A stretch of 14,468 bases of DNA from Prolixibacteraceae bacterium (GTDB taxonomy: Bacteria; Bacteroidota; Bacteroidia; Bacteroidales; Prolixibacteraceae), in the NCBI GenBank assembly GCA_003457135.1, contig DMSQ01000092.1:26641-41108 (forward strand). Direction: 5' to 3'. Positions 1 through 6,502 of the stretch are shown here, in pieces. Numbering within the stretch: position 1 is the stretch's first letter; every line of letters starts with the position of its first letter. The translations under genes were made by a program, and so were the position numbers. The notes beneath the pieces are model-generated. The model did no database searches and was not told the origin of the DNA. It saw nothing but the letters and a program-made list of their open reading frames with translations.

Positions 1-40
1 GATAGAAGTTGGAAGACAGAAGTCGGAAGTCCGGAGTCAG
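1..40. repeat. GGAAGTCGG-type low-complexity intergenic repeat (partial)
   Basis: A purine-rich run built from variants of GAAGT(C/T)GGAAGAC and GGAGTC. It is the same repeat family as 8894-8982, read in the opposite orientation to the right-hand arms there. It continues up to the window edge, so the full element cannot be delimited. Repeats of this texture are common in intergenic DNA of Bacteroidota. No function is evident. Confidence 0.6.
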
Positions 41-142
41 GGGAAAGTCAGGATTCCGTTTTACCGGAAGAAATTTGCTTTGGACTCCTGATTTTTCTCT
101 TCGGACAGATATAAAATTTGAATTTAAATAAATGACAACGCC

Positions 143-1252
143 ATGAGATACGTAGGAACCAATATTGAAGCGACTGTAAATAATAACACGATCAGTTATA
201 CCGACGAAGGACCTGACGGTGCTCCGGTAATCATACTCATTCATTGCTTTCCTTTTAATAAGTCGATGTGGAACAAGCAAATCGAAGCGCTGATAGAGAA
301 ATTCCGTGTAATTGCCTACGACATCAGGGGGTATGGGAACTCTCCGGCAGGAACTGAAGATTTCTCGATTGAACTTTTCGCAGACGACCTGATCGGCCTG
401 ATGGATGCCCTGAAGATTGAAAAAGCGATGTTATGTGGTTTGTCTATGGGCGGATACATTGCTTTAAATGCAGTTGAAAATTTCCCAAAGCGATTTAACG
501 CTCTCATACTATGTGACACCACCTGTATGGCCGACACATCGGAGGGAATAAAAAAACGGATGATTTCTATTGAAAATATCGAAAAATACGGTGTTGAATA
601 CTTTGCCAATGAGAGTCTGAAAAATCTGTTTGCCCCTGAATCTTTTATAACCAATCAGGAAAAAATTGCAGTTGTAAAGAAGATGATCATGGAAACTTCC
701 GCACAATCACTTACCAAAACTTTATTGGCTTTATCCAAGCGTAAAGAAACATGCAACAACCTCGACAAAATAAATATCCCGGCGCTTATCATGGTTGGAA
801 AAGAAGATAAAATCACTCCTCTTGAGGCTGCACAGCAAATGCAAAATAAAATCAAAGGTTCATTACTGAATATTATTGAACATGCCGGTCATTTAAGCAA
901 CATAGAGAATAGCTTCGAATTCAACAACCAACTTTTGAAGTTTGTCTCTTCAGTCTATCAGCAATCACCTCAACTCATAAAAAGAGACCGACTGGTTACC
1001 GAGGTAATAAATTCAAGAAAAATCACTAAAGACGAAAAATTGATTCTGGATTTGAATTCCAAAATACTGAAAATTACCATGACCATTAAGGATGATTATC
1101 CGGAGTTGTCGAAATATTTAGACGAAATGCCGGTAACCATTCCATCAGAAAAAGATCCGGAGGTAACACTAAAACTGTTGAATGAATACTATGAATCATT
1201 ACAAGCGTTATTAAACAAATACAAAATAGAATATCCCGTAATCGAAGAATAA
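143..1252 (+). CDS. alpha/beta hydrolase with C-terminal helical extension
   Basis: A 369-aa cytoplasmic alpha/beta-hydrolase-fold protein with no signal peptide or membrane segment. The catalytic triad is readable: Ser101 in the nucleophile elbow GLSMGG (99-104), Asp222 in GKEDKITP and His250 in EHAGHLS. The usual HG oxyanion-hole motif after strand 3 reads LIHCFPF, so Cys35 replaces the glycine. The hydrolase core ends near residue 270. About 100 further residues (roughly 270-369) are charged, probably helical and unlike the core family; I do not recognise them. The ATG at 143 is chosen because an upstream ATG at 132 hits a stop after four codons. No Shine-Dalgarno sequence is visible. The lipoprotein gene follows after 61 nt. 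Substrate unknown; esterase or related activity is the family expectation only. Confidence 0.85.
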   Translation: MRYVGTNIEATVNNNTISYTDEGPDGAPVIILIHCFPFNKSMWNKQIEALIEKFRVIAYDIRGYGNSPAGTEDFSIELFADDLIGLMDALKIEKAMLCGLSMGGYIALNAVENFPKRFNALILCDTTCMADTSEGIKKRMISIENIEKYGVEYFANESLKNLFAPESFITNQEKIAVVKKMIMETSAQSLTKTLLALSKRKETCNNLDKINIPALIMVGKEDKITPLEAAQQMQNKIKGSLLNIIEHAGHLSNIENSFEFNNQLLKFVSSVYQQSPQLIKRDRLVTEVINSRKITKDEKLILDLNSKILKITMTIKDDYPELSKYLDEMPVTIPSEKDPEVTLKLLNEYYESLQALLNKYKIEYPVIEE

Positions 1253-1313
1253 AATTGACGGATTTGATCCGGTTCAATTTCAGAAATAAATTAATTAGTA
1301 ACAAAACAGACTC

Positions 1314-1826
1314 ATGAAAACAACTATTTATTTGTTAGCAGCATTTTCAACACTGGTAATTTCCGGATGTAAAAATGAAGGAATGCAGGGACCCGAGGGA
1401 CCCGCCGGATTGGATGCAACGGTATTTTATTCCGAATGGTTTTCTCCAACAGCTTGGTCAGGTACTTCAGGTGATTGGTTTTTCGATGCCAACGCTCCCG
1501 ATTTAACTGAGGATATTGTAGAAAATGGTGTAATTCTGGCCTATGTCTGGCTGGCCGGCGATTTGTACAATGCATCTACGGTAAGACCTTTACCAGCCTA
1601 TGCCCTTGATGCAAACTGGAGTTTTCTGATTTACAAATTTGGAAGCATCGAATTCACTTGCGATATGATTTCACGGCCGCTTACTACAGGCAATAATTTT
1701 CGGTTTATTGCAATTCCCGGTAACACACCTGCCCTAAAATCAGCATCATTAAAAAACAAAAGTGAGCAGGAACTAAGAAATATGTCGTATAAAGACGTTT
1801 GCAAATTATTTAACATTCACGAATAA
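1314..1826 (+). CDS. small lipoprotein with short collagen-like GxxGxx segment
   Basis: A 170-aa predicted lipoprotein. Residues 1-18 form a signal peptide ending in a lipobox (LVISGC), giving lipidation at Cys19. Four G-x-x triplets follow (GMQ GPE GPA GLD, residues 23-34), a short collagen-like linker often seen straight after the lipidated cysteine in Bacteroidota. The remainder (35-170) is rich in Trp, Phe and Tyr (for example SPTAWSGTSGDWFF), consistent with a small beta-rich exported domain of unknown function. The tail is a charged helix ending in YKDVCKLFNI. It sits 61 nt after one alpha/beta hydrolase gene and 18 nt before another, so co-transcription is likely. Family not recognised beyond lipoprotein. 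Confidence 0.8.
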   Translation: MKTTIYLLAAFSTLVISGCKNEGMQGPEGPAGLDATVFYSEWFSPTAWSGTSGDWFFDANAPDLTEDIVENGVILAYVWLAGDLYNASTVRPLPAYALDANWSFLIYKFGSIEFTCDMISRPLTTGNNFRFIAIPGNTPALKSASLKNKSEQELRNMSYKDVCKLFNIHE

Positions 1827-1844
1827 AAACAAATACATCAAACA

Positions 1845-2696
1845 ATGGAAAACATTAAAGAAAAAACACATGCCGGCAAGTCCAGGGCCGAATACATTAA
1901 AGTAGAATCCAATGTGCACTTGCACATCACAGATGCCGGTGAAGGCAAACCTATCGTGTTAATTCACGGATGGCCGTTAAGCGACGAAATGTACGAGTAC
2001 CAGTACAACGACCTGGTCAATAAAAATTTCCGTGTCATTGGCATCACATTAAGGGGTTTTGGCAAATCGGATAAACCTTTCGGAGCGTATCATTACGATG
2101 TGCATGCACTGGATATTAAACGGGTCTTAGACAAGCTGGATATCAAAGATGCTATGCTCGTTGGCTTTTCGATGGGTGGAGCAATTGCCGTCCGGTTTGT
2201 ATCGGCATATAATGAAACCCAGGTATCTAAATTGGTTTTGGCCGGAGCGGCAGTCCCTGTTTGGACGCAACGTGAAGATTTTCCCTACAACCTGCCACAG
2301 AGTGCTGTAGATGACCTGATAAAATTGAATTATAAAGACCGGCCAAAACTTCTTTCCAACTTTGCAAAGATTTTTTCTGCAACCGAAACCTCCTTAAATG
2401 AAGGAATTGGCAGTTGGCTTAATGGTATTGGGTTGAGCGCTTCATCACATGCAATGGCAGAATGTCTGGTAGCTTTACGCGATACAGATTTAAGACCTGA
2501 TCTGGAGAAAATAGCAATTCCGACTCTGATTTTACATGGCAAAAACGACAAAATATGTTCTTTTGATCTGGCAGAACAGGCCAAAGCAGGAATCGCGAAT
2601 TCAAAACTTGTCGCATTTGAGAAAAGCGGTCATAGTTTGTTTCTGGAGGAAACTAAGAAGTTTAATACAGAGCTGATCAAATTTGCTGAAAAGTGA
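1845..2696 (+). CDS. alpha/beta hydrolase, haloperoxidase/esterase-like
   Basis: A 283-aa cytoplasmic alpha/beta hydrolase resembling the cofactor-free (non-heme) chloroperoxidase and aryl-esterase group. HGW (41-43) forms the oxyanion-hole loop, GFGKSDKP follows strand 4, and Ser109 lies in the nucleophile elbow GFSMGG (107-112). Asp235 lies in HGKNDKIC and His263 in KSGHSLFLEE, completing the triad. Length is normal for the family. It starts 18 nt after the lipoprotein gene and ends 16 nt before the PAS-histidine kinase, so it is probably translated from the same mRNA. Most members hydrolyse esters or lactones and show perhydrolase side activity; the natural substrate cannot be read from sequence. 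The neighbouring PAS kinase raises the possibility of a signalling role, discussed in the findings. Confidence 0.85.
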   Translation: MENIKEKTHAGKSRAEYIKVESNVHLHITDAGEGKPIVLIHGWPLSDEMYEYQYNDLVNKNFRVIGITLRGFGKSDKPFGAYHYDVHALDIKRVLDKLDIKDAMLVGFSMGGAIAVRFVSAYNETQVSKLVLAGAAVPVWTQREDFPYNLPQSAVDDLIKLNYKDRPKLLSNFAKIFSATETSLNEGIGSWLNGIGLSASSHAMAECLVALRDTDLRPDLEKIAIPTLILHGKNDKICSFDLAEQAKAGIANSKLVAFEKSGHSLFLEETKKFNTELIKFAEK

Positions 2697-2712
2697 ATAA
2701 TACGACAATCAA

Positions 2713-3909
2713 ATGAAAAACTTACAAGACAATCCAAAGATTCTTAAAACTAAATATGTACCAACTGCCGAGTTTTATAGCCAGATTATTGACAGCTTAC
2801 AGGATTATTCAATTTTTACATTGGATAATGAATTCAAGATTAATAGTTGGAATTCCGGCTCATCAACAATATTTGGTTATGGAACGGACGAAGTTATTGG
2901 CGAACCTTTTGATATAATATTTACTGAGGAAGATATAAAAAGCGGAATTCCGGAAAGAGAAATTGAAAAAGCTTTAAAAGAAGGCAGAGCAACAGATAAC
3001 AGATGGCACATTGCTAAAGACCGGAGCCTGTTTTATGCTTATGGGTTGGTTTTTCCACTCATCGGTTCAGAGGGAGAGATGTTGGGGTATGTTAAAATTT
3101 TGCGTGACTTGACAGAGAGGAAAAAATCGGAGGATGCTATAAAAAAATATGTCAGAGATTTGGAGGATCTTAATAATCATAAAGAGAGTGTACTGGCAAT
3201 TCTTTCACACGATTTAAGAAGTCCCCTGGCAGCTATTATTGGAACTGCAAAATATTTGAAAGAAGATTTTCATAACATGAAGCCCGATGATGTTCAGGAA
3301 ATGCTTGATTTACTTTATAAATCATCAACGGATGAATTAGAAATGTTAGACTATTTAGTAGAATGGGCAAGAATAAAATATGCATCGGACGTATTTTCTC
3401 CAATAAAGATAAAGTTACCTGAATACATTAATAAAGTCTTTGAAACATTAAACAAATCTGCTTCAATAAACGCGATAAATCTTCATCACGAAATTGAAGA
3501 GGATACTTCAGTATTTGCAGATGGCAAAATGTTAATTTCCATCATTCAGAATATCGTTTCAAATGCGATAAAACATACAGAAAAAGGAGGGACAATATCG
3601 ATTACAGCAAAAAGTAAAGATGACAAAATTATTATTCAGGTTAAGGACACCGGAGTTGGAATGTCCAAAGAAATAATGAAGAATCTTTTCACACCACAAA
3701 TGAAAACCCTTATAGAAGCAAGAAAAGAAAATAAAGGGGCTGGAATCGGATTACTATTAGTAAAAGGATTTTTAGAAAAAAATGGCGGTGAAATATGGGT
3801 AGAAAGTATTGAAGGAAAAGGTTCCTCTTTTTATTTTACACTACCCATTGAGAAACCTTCAGATAAAACGGGCAATTTAGACGAAGTTATGTTTGATGAA
3901 AGTAACTGA
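2713..3909 (+). CDS. soluble PAS-domain sensor histidine kinase
   Basis: A 398-aa kinase without transmembrane segments or signal peptide, so it should sense something in the cytoplasm. A PAS domain spans about 20-138, with the usual RDLTERKKSE exit helix at 131-140. A HisKA dimerisation/phosphoacceptor domain follows, with His166 in the H-box SHDLRSP. The HATPase_c domain shows the N-box (Asn280 and Asn284 in IIQNIVSNAIKH), the G1 box DTGVGM (312-317), the F-box region NLFTPQ (325-330) and the G2 box GAGIGL (342-347), so it should be catalytically competent. There is no receiver domain and no response-regulator gene in the window, making it an orphan kinase here. It ends the likely 143-3909 operon and converges on the dehydratase gene with a 17-nt gap. 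Ligand or cofactor of the PAS domain is not deducible. Confidence 0.92.
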   Translation: MKNLQDNPKILKTKYVPTAEFYSQIIDSLQDYSIFTLDNEFKINSWNSGSSTIFGYGTDEVIGEPFDIIFTEEDIKSGIPEREIEKALKEGRATDNRWHIAKDRSLFYAYGLVFPLIGSEGEMLGYVKILRDLTERKKSEDAIKKYVRDLEDLNNHKESVLAILSHDLRSPLAAIIGTAKYLKEDFHNMKPDDVQEMLDLLYKSSTDELEMLDYLVEWARIKYASDVFSPIKIKLPEYINKVFETLNKSASINAINLHHEIEEDTSVFADGKMLISIIQNIVSNAIKHTEKGGTISITAKSKDDKIIIQVKDTGVGMSKEIMKNLFTPQMKTLIEARKENKGAGIGLLLVKGFLEKNGGEIWVESIEGKGSSFYFTLPIEKPSDKTGNLDEVMFDESN

Positions 3910-3926
3910 AAAATATACCTTGATAG

Positions 3927-4214
3927 TTATTTGCCGAATATTCTGTCAATAGTTGCGGCTAAATCAAAATCCAACTGGGTTATTCCTTTGGCCTGGTGAT
4001 TGGTTAAAGTAATACTCACTTTATTATACGAATTACTCCAATCCGGATGATGGTCCAATTTCTCGGCTTCGAGGGCGATCGCTGTCATAAACGAGAAAGC
4101 CTCCACAAAGGTTTTGAACTTAAAATCACGGGTAATCACGTTTTTTTCTAATGTCCAGTCCTTTAAATTTTCTTGCAGGAAAGGAACAATTTCTTGTTTT
4201 GTCAATGCTTTCAT
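3927..4214 (-). CDS. pterin-4a-carbinolamine dehydratase
   Basis: A 95-aa protein, full length for the family. It dehydrates 4a-hydroxytetrahydropterin to quinonoid dihydropterin, recycling the cofactor after aromatic amino acid hydroxylation. The family signature is intact: E51-KLD-H55-H56-P57, then Tyr63, His73, and an acidic LDFD segment at 81-84, with the catalytic histidine pair and the PDW turn. It is encoded on the minus strand, convergent with the kinase and divergent from fumC. No aromatic amino acid hydroxylase gene lies nearby, so the symbol phhB is not assigned. Related proteins also act as transcriptional coactivators in animals or have a proposed molybdopterin link in bacteria; nothing here points to either. 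Confidence 0.93.
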   Translation of the reverse strand: MKALTKQEIVPFLQENLKDWTLEKNVITRDFKFKTFVEAFSFMTAIALEAEKLDHHPDWSNSYNKVSITLTNHQAKGITQLDFDLAATIDRIFGK

Positions 4215-4283
4215 AGTTTCATTTATAAGAATAATTCAGAAAAAAATTGAGAGCTATTAATCCAGATAGATCCCTTTCAATCA

Positions 4284-4311
4284 TGAACAACTATTGATAT
4301 TAAATTGTTCA
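4284..4311. promoter_or_regulatory. inverted repeat TGAACAA-N14-TTGTTCA between divergent genes
   Basis: Perfect 7-bp arms at 4284-4290 and 4305-4311 lie in the 188-nt gap between the divergent dehydratase and fumC genes. Spacing and position would suit a dimeric regulator or a weak hairpin. No matching second copy was noticed in the window, so a role is only possible. Confidence 0.3.
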
Positions 4312-4325
4312 GAATAAACGTTTTA

Positions 4326-4343
4326 CAATTACAGTAGTAATTG
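4326..4343. promoter_or_regulatory. perfect palindromic arms CAATTAC-AGTA-GTAATTG upstream of fumC
   Basis: Seven-base arms with a 4-base loop, 59 nt before the fumC start, in the divergent promoter region. It could be an operator or a small mRNA hairpin in the fumC leader. AT-rich DNA yields such palindromes by chance fairly often, so confidence is modest. Confidence 0.35.
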
Positions 4344-4402
4344 GAAGTGATCGTTGTTCGGCAATCAGCAGGATTTTGTTCCAGTTTAAAATCTTTAAAG
4401 AA

Positions 4403-5809
4403 ATGAAACACCTGAGCTATAGAACGGAAACAGATACAATGGGCGAAATCCGGGTACCTGCCGATAAATATTGGGGGGCACAAACTCAACGTTCATTACA
4501 GAATTTTCGTATCGGTCCGGTCGCATCCATGCCCATTGAGATTATTCATGCATTCGGTTATTTGAAAAAAGCCGCAGCAATAGCTAACCACAACTTTTGC
4601 CTGTTATCAACCGACAAAATGGAAATAATCTCGCAGGTATGCGATGAAATAATTTCAGGAAAACTGGACGATCAGTTCCCTTTGGTTATCTGGCAAACTG
4701 GTTCAGGAACCCATACCAATATGAATTGCAACGAGGTTATTGCAAACCGGGCGCATGTTTTACTGGGCAACAAGTTAGGAACGGGTCAGCGGCTGATTCA
4801 ACCAAACGATGATGTAAATAAGTCACAATCGTCCAACGATACTTTTCCGACTGCCATGCATATTGCGGCCTATCGTAAAATAGTTGAATACACCATTCCG
4901 TCAATAGAAATACTGAAAAACACACTGGCAGACAAATCAATTGCATGGACAGAAGTTATCAAGATAGGCCGGACACATTTTATGGATGCGACTCCTCTTT
5001 CTCTCGGTCAGGAATTCTCCGGTTATGTATCACAATTGACGCATGGAATAAACGCATTGAAAAACACTTTGCCACATCTTTCGGAGTTGGCCATGGGCGG
5101 AAGCGCTGTCGGAACCGGGCTCAATACTCCTGAAGGTTATGACCGCGAAGTTGCGGCTATGATAGCCCGGTTAACCAAACTTCCATTTATTACTGCTGAA
5201 AACAAATTTGAATCGTTGGCCTCTGATGATTCGATTGTGGAAACTCATGGCGCTATCAAACAACTGGCCGTTAGTTTAATGAAAATAGCAAACGATATCC
5301 GGATGATGGCTTCAGGACCCCGTTCAGGAATCGGAGAAATAAATATTCCGGCAAACGAACCAGGCTCATCCATCATGCCTGGCAAAGTAAATCCAACCCA
5401 GATAGAGGCATTAACAATGGTATGTGTCCAGATATTGGGAAACGACACAACCATTTCAATTGCCGGTTTAAGCGGCCAGTTCGAACTCAATGTTTTTAAG
5501 CCTGTCATGATAAATGCCTTTTTGCAATCGGCTACACTGATTGCAGATGCCTGCCAATCGTTCAACCATCACTGTGCTGTTGGAATTGAACCCAACTTGG
5601 AACGGATTGAAAAAAATCTCCGGCAATCACTGATGCTGGTAACGGCGCTAAACCCTCATATCGGGTATGAAAGTGCTGCACATTTGGCAAAAAAAGCATA
5701 TTCTGATCATATAAGTTTAAAAGAAGCCGCTTTAGAGTTAGGACTTCTGACAGAGCAGCAATTTGATGAATGGGTAATTCCCCGCGATATGATTGGCCCT
5801 ATAAAATAG
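4403..5809 (+). CDS. fumC: fumarate hydratase class II (fumarase C)
   Basis: A 468-aa homotetrameric, iron-independent fumarase interconverting fumarate and L-malate in the TCA cycle. It tracks E. coli FumC along its whole length. The N-terminus reads DTMGEIRVPADKYWGAQTQR, followed by TGSGTHTN (99-106), NDDVNKSQSSND, RTHFMDATPL with the conserved His192, and the superfamily signature GSSIMPGKVNP starting at 321. The C-terminal part has HCAVGIEPN and SLMLVTALNPHIGY. These distinguish fumarase from the related aspartase and argininosuccinate lyase. The ATG at 4403 is preferred over an upstream in-frame TTG at 4376 because homology begins only after it. The gene is monocistronic as far as can be seen, with the dehydratase divergent upstream and repeat element A 33 nt after its stop. 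Confidence 0.96.
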   Translation: MKHLSYRTETDTMGEIRVPADKYWGAQTQRSLQNFRIGPVASMPIEIIHAFGYLKKAAAIANHNFCLLSTDKMEIISQVCDEIISGKLDDQFPLVIWQTGSGTHTNMNCNEVIANRAHVLLGNKLGTGQRLIQPNDDVNKSQSSNDTFPTAMHIAAYRKIVEYTIPSIEILKNTLADKSIAWTEVIKIGRTHFMDATPLSLGQEFSGYVSQLTHGINALKNTLPHLSELAMGGSAVGTGLNTPEGYDREVAAMIARLTKLPFITAENKFESLASDDSIVETHGAIKQLAVSLMKIANDIRMMASGPRSGIGEINIPANEPGSSIMPGKVNPTQIEALTMVCVQILGNDTTISIAGLSGQFELNVFKPVMINAFLQSATLIADACQSFNHHCAVGIEPNLERIEKNLRQSLMLVTALNPHIGYESAAHLAKKAYSDHISLKEAALELGLLTEQQFDEWVIPRDMIGPIK

Positions 5810-5842
5810 AACGGTTTAATGCATGTTTTTATACTTTCAAGA

Positions 5843-5882
5843 TGTGTGAATGATGTAAGCTATTGCAAAAGTTGAGTAACAC
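5843..5882 (+). repeat. 40-bp intergenic element, copy A
   Basis: One of four copies of a repeated element (others at 6258, 11688 and 13447). It begins with the shared block TGTGTGAATGATGTAA, has the core TTGCAAAAGTT and ends GTAACAC. It differs from copy D at about 6 of 40 positions. Two half-sites, ATGTAAG and GAGTAAC, lie 21 bp apart. It starts 33 nt after the fumC stop and directly abuts the decayed cheB-like remnant. Confidence 0.8.
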
Positions 5883-5970
5883 TTGCCTGAAGCAGACTAT
5901 TTATCTTTATCAGGTTGTATTAATTTCTGCACACCTGCCCCGCCAGATGCGGTATATCCGAAAATTACAT
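5883..5970 (+). pseudogene. remnant of a CheB-like methylesterase 3' end
   Basis: Read in frame from 5883, this stretch gives MPEADYLS-LSGCINF (first codon TTG), matching MPESAIA-SGCIDF near the C-terminus (about residues 166-177) of the intact CheB-like protein encoded at 7198-7794. At DNA level GGTTGTATT followed by one mismatch and ATTT is shared, with GCCTGA at the corresponding place upstream. Similarity fades after that. It lies just before a baeRF remnant, the same order as in the intact pair, which supports common origin. The 5' part of the gene is missing; homology stops at element A. The match is short, so this call rests partly on gene order. Confidence 0.55.
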
Positions 5971-5973
5971 CAA

Positions 5974-6212
5974 ATGCAAAAAGACAAATTAGAAGAACTT
6001 GCTTCAGAAAGAAGCTACCCCTGTGTTACAATTTCAATGAACACACACCGGACATTCCCCAACAATCAAAAGGATGTTATTGAATTCCAAAAGCTTCTGA
6101 AAGAGGCACATGAGCATGTGGTTAATTAATTTGGACATCTGGAGGTGAGTAATTTACTAATCAGGAAGAACTTAAATCTCTTGGAAACATCGCGTTAAAG
6201 GTGAGATATTAA
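5974..6212 (+). pseudogene. decayed duplicate of the baeRF/Balon-like gene
   Basis: The first 51 codons closely match the intact gene at 7816: both carry LASERSYPCVTISMNTHR and NQKDVIE. Codon 52, GAA in the intact gene, is TAA here. DNA similarity continues about nine codons past that stop. It then jumps across a deletion of roughly 840 bp to the last 19 codons of the intact gene (FTNQEE-KSLGNIALKVRY and its TAA at 6210-6212). The two preserved ends are in different frames. Premature stop, large internal deletion and frame change together make this a clear pseudogene. The short ORF 5974-6129 could still yield a 51-aa fragment, but no function is implied. It lies between repeat elements A and B. 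Confidence 0.9.
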
Positions 6213-6257
6213 AAGTTAACAGTTTATTTGACCGAAATCGTTGGCATAAGATGCAAA

Positions 6258-6297
6258 AGTGTGAATGATGCAAAACTTTAGTGAAATTGTGTAAGGT
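6258..6297 (+). repeat. 40-bp intergenic element, copy B (diverged)
   Basis: The most diverged of the four copies. The block GTGTGAATGATG is intact and about 27 of 40 positions match copy D. The half-sites read ATGCAAA and GTGTAAG and keep the 21-bp spacing, although the core between them is different. It lies 46 nt after the baeRF remnant and 75 nt before the 39-aa membrane protein gene. Its right part overlaps a hairpin-forming inverted repeat. Confidence 0.65.
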
Positions 6298-6309
6298 TTC
6301 ACTATTTTG
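6271..6309. promoter_or_regulatory. hairpin-forming inverted repeat overlapping element B
   Basis: TAGTGAAA (6279-6286) and TTTCACTA (6297-6304) are perfect 8-bp arms around a 10-nt loop. CAAAA (6271-6275) and TTTTG (6305-6309) extend the stem after a 3-nt bulge on the left. There is no long U-run after it, so it is a poor intrinsic terminator; an operator or leader hairpin is equally possible. Confidence 0.45.
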
Positions 6310-6322
6310 AATTGCCCACCTT

Positions 6323-6350
6323 TGATAAGTTATAAATCTGTGACTTATCA
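6323..6350. promoter_or_regulatory. inverted repeat TGATAAGT-N12-ACTTATCA
   Basis: Perfect 8-bp arms at 6323-6330 and 6343-6350, ending 21 nt before the start codon of the 39-aa membrane protein gene. The position fits a 5'-UTR hairpin or a dimeric operator controlling the four-gene unit that follows. No confident Bacteroidota TAnnTTTG promoter was found around it. Confidence 0.4.
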
Positions 6351-6371
6351 CTCAATAAAAAATATTTCAAT

Positions 6372-6491
6372 ATGAATAATTTATTTAGAGGATTAATATC
6401 AGGATACGGAGCTTCGAAATTGGGTGGCGGCTGCCTGGGTACCATCGTAGTTTTTGTGATTATCTGGCTTATACTTGGACAATGTAGCTAG
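6372..6491 (+). CDS. 39-aa glycine-rich single-pass membrane protein
   Basis: The ORF starts with ATG at 6372 and ends with TAG at 6489-6491, giving 39 residues. The N-terminal half is MNNLFRGLISGYGASKLGGG, followed by a hydrophobic helix (about 22-36, LGTIVVFVIIWLILG) and the tail QCS. This is the texture of a short membrane protein seen repeatedly in Bacteroidota: an RGLI-GxGAxKLGGGC start, then one transmembrane helix. I recall the pattern but no named function. It is followed after 11 nt by the DUF6766-type gene, so translation as part of the same operon is likely. It is preceded by element B and two inverted repeats. Codon use resembles its neighbours. Confidence 0.75.
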   Translation: MNNLFRGLISGYGASKLGGGCLGTIVVFVIIWLILGQCS

Positions 6492-6502
6492 AAATTTTTG
6501 GT

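Noticed and set aside
61..142. Bacteroidota -33/-7 promoter upstream of the first hydrolase
   Set aside because: TATAAAATTTG has three bases instead of two between TA and TTTG, and the nearest TTTG upstream is too far away.
3904..3935. Bidirectional terminator between the kinase and dehydratase genes
   Set aside because: Only a 5-bp TAACT/AGTTA pairing with a long loop is present, too weak to call.
4376..4402. Upstream TTG start extending fumC by nine residues
   Set aside because: Fumarase homology begins just after the ATG at 4403, and the added residues match nothing in the family.
5863..5973. 88-aa reading of the baeRF remnant from an upstream TTG
   Set aside because: The homologous start is the ATG at 5974. 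The upstream part reads through the CheB remnant in the wrong frame.
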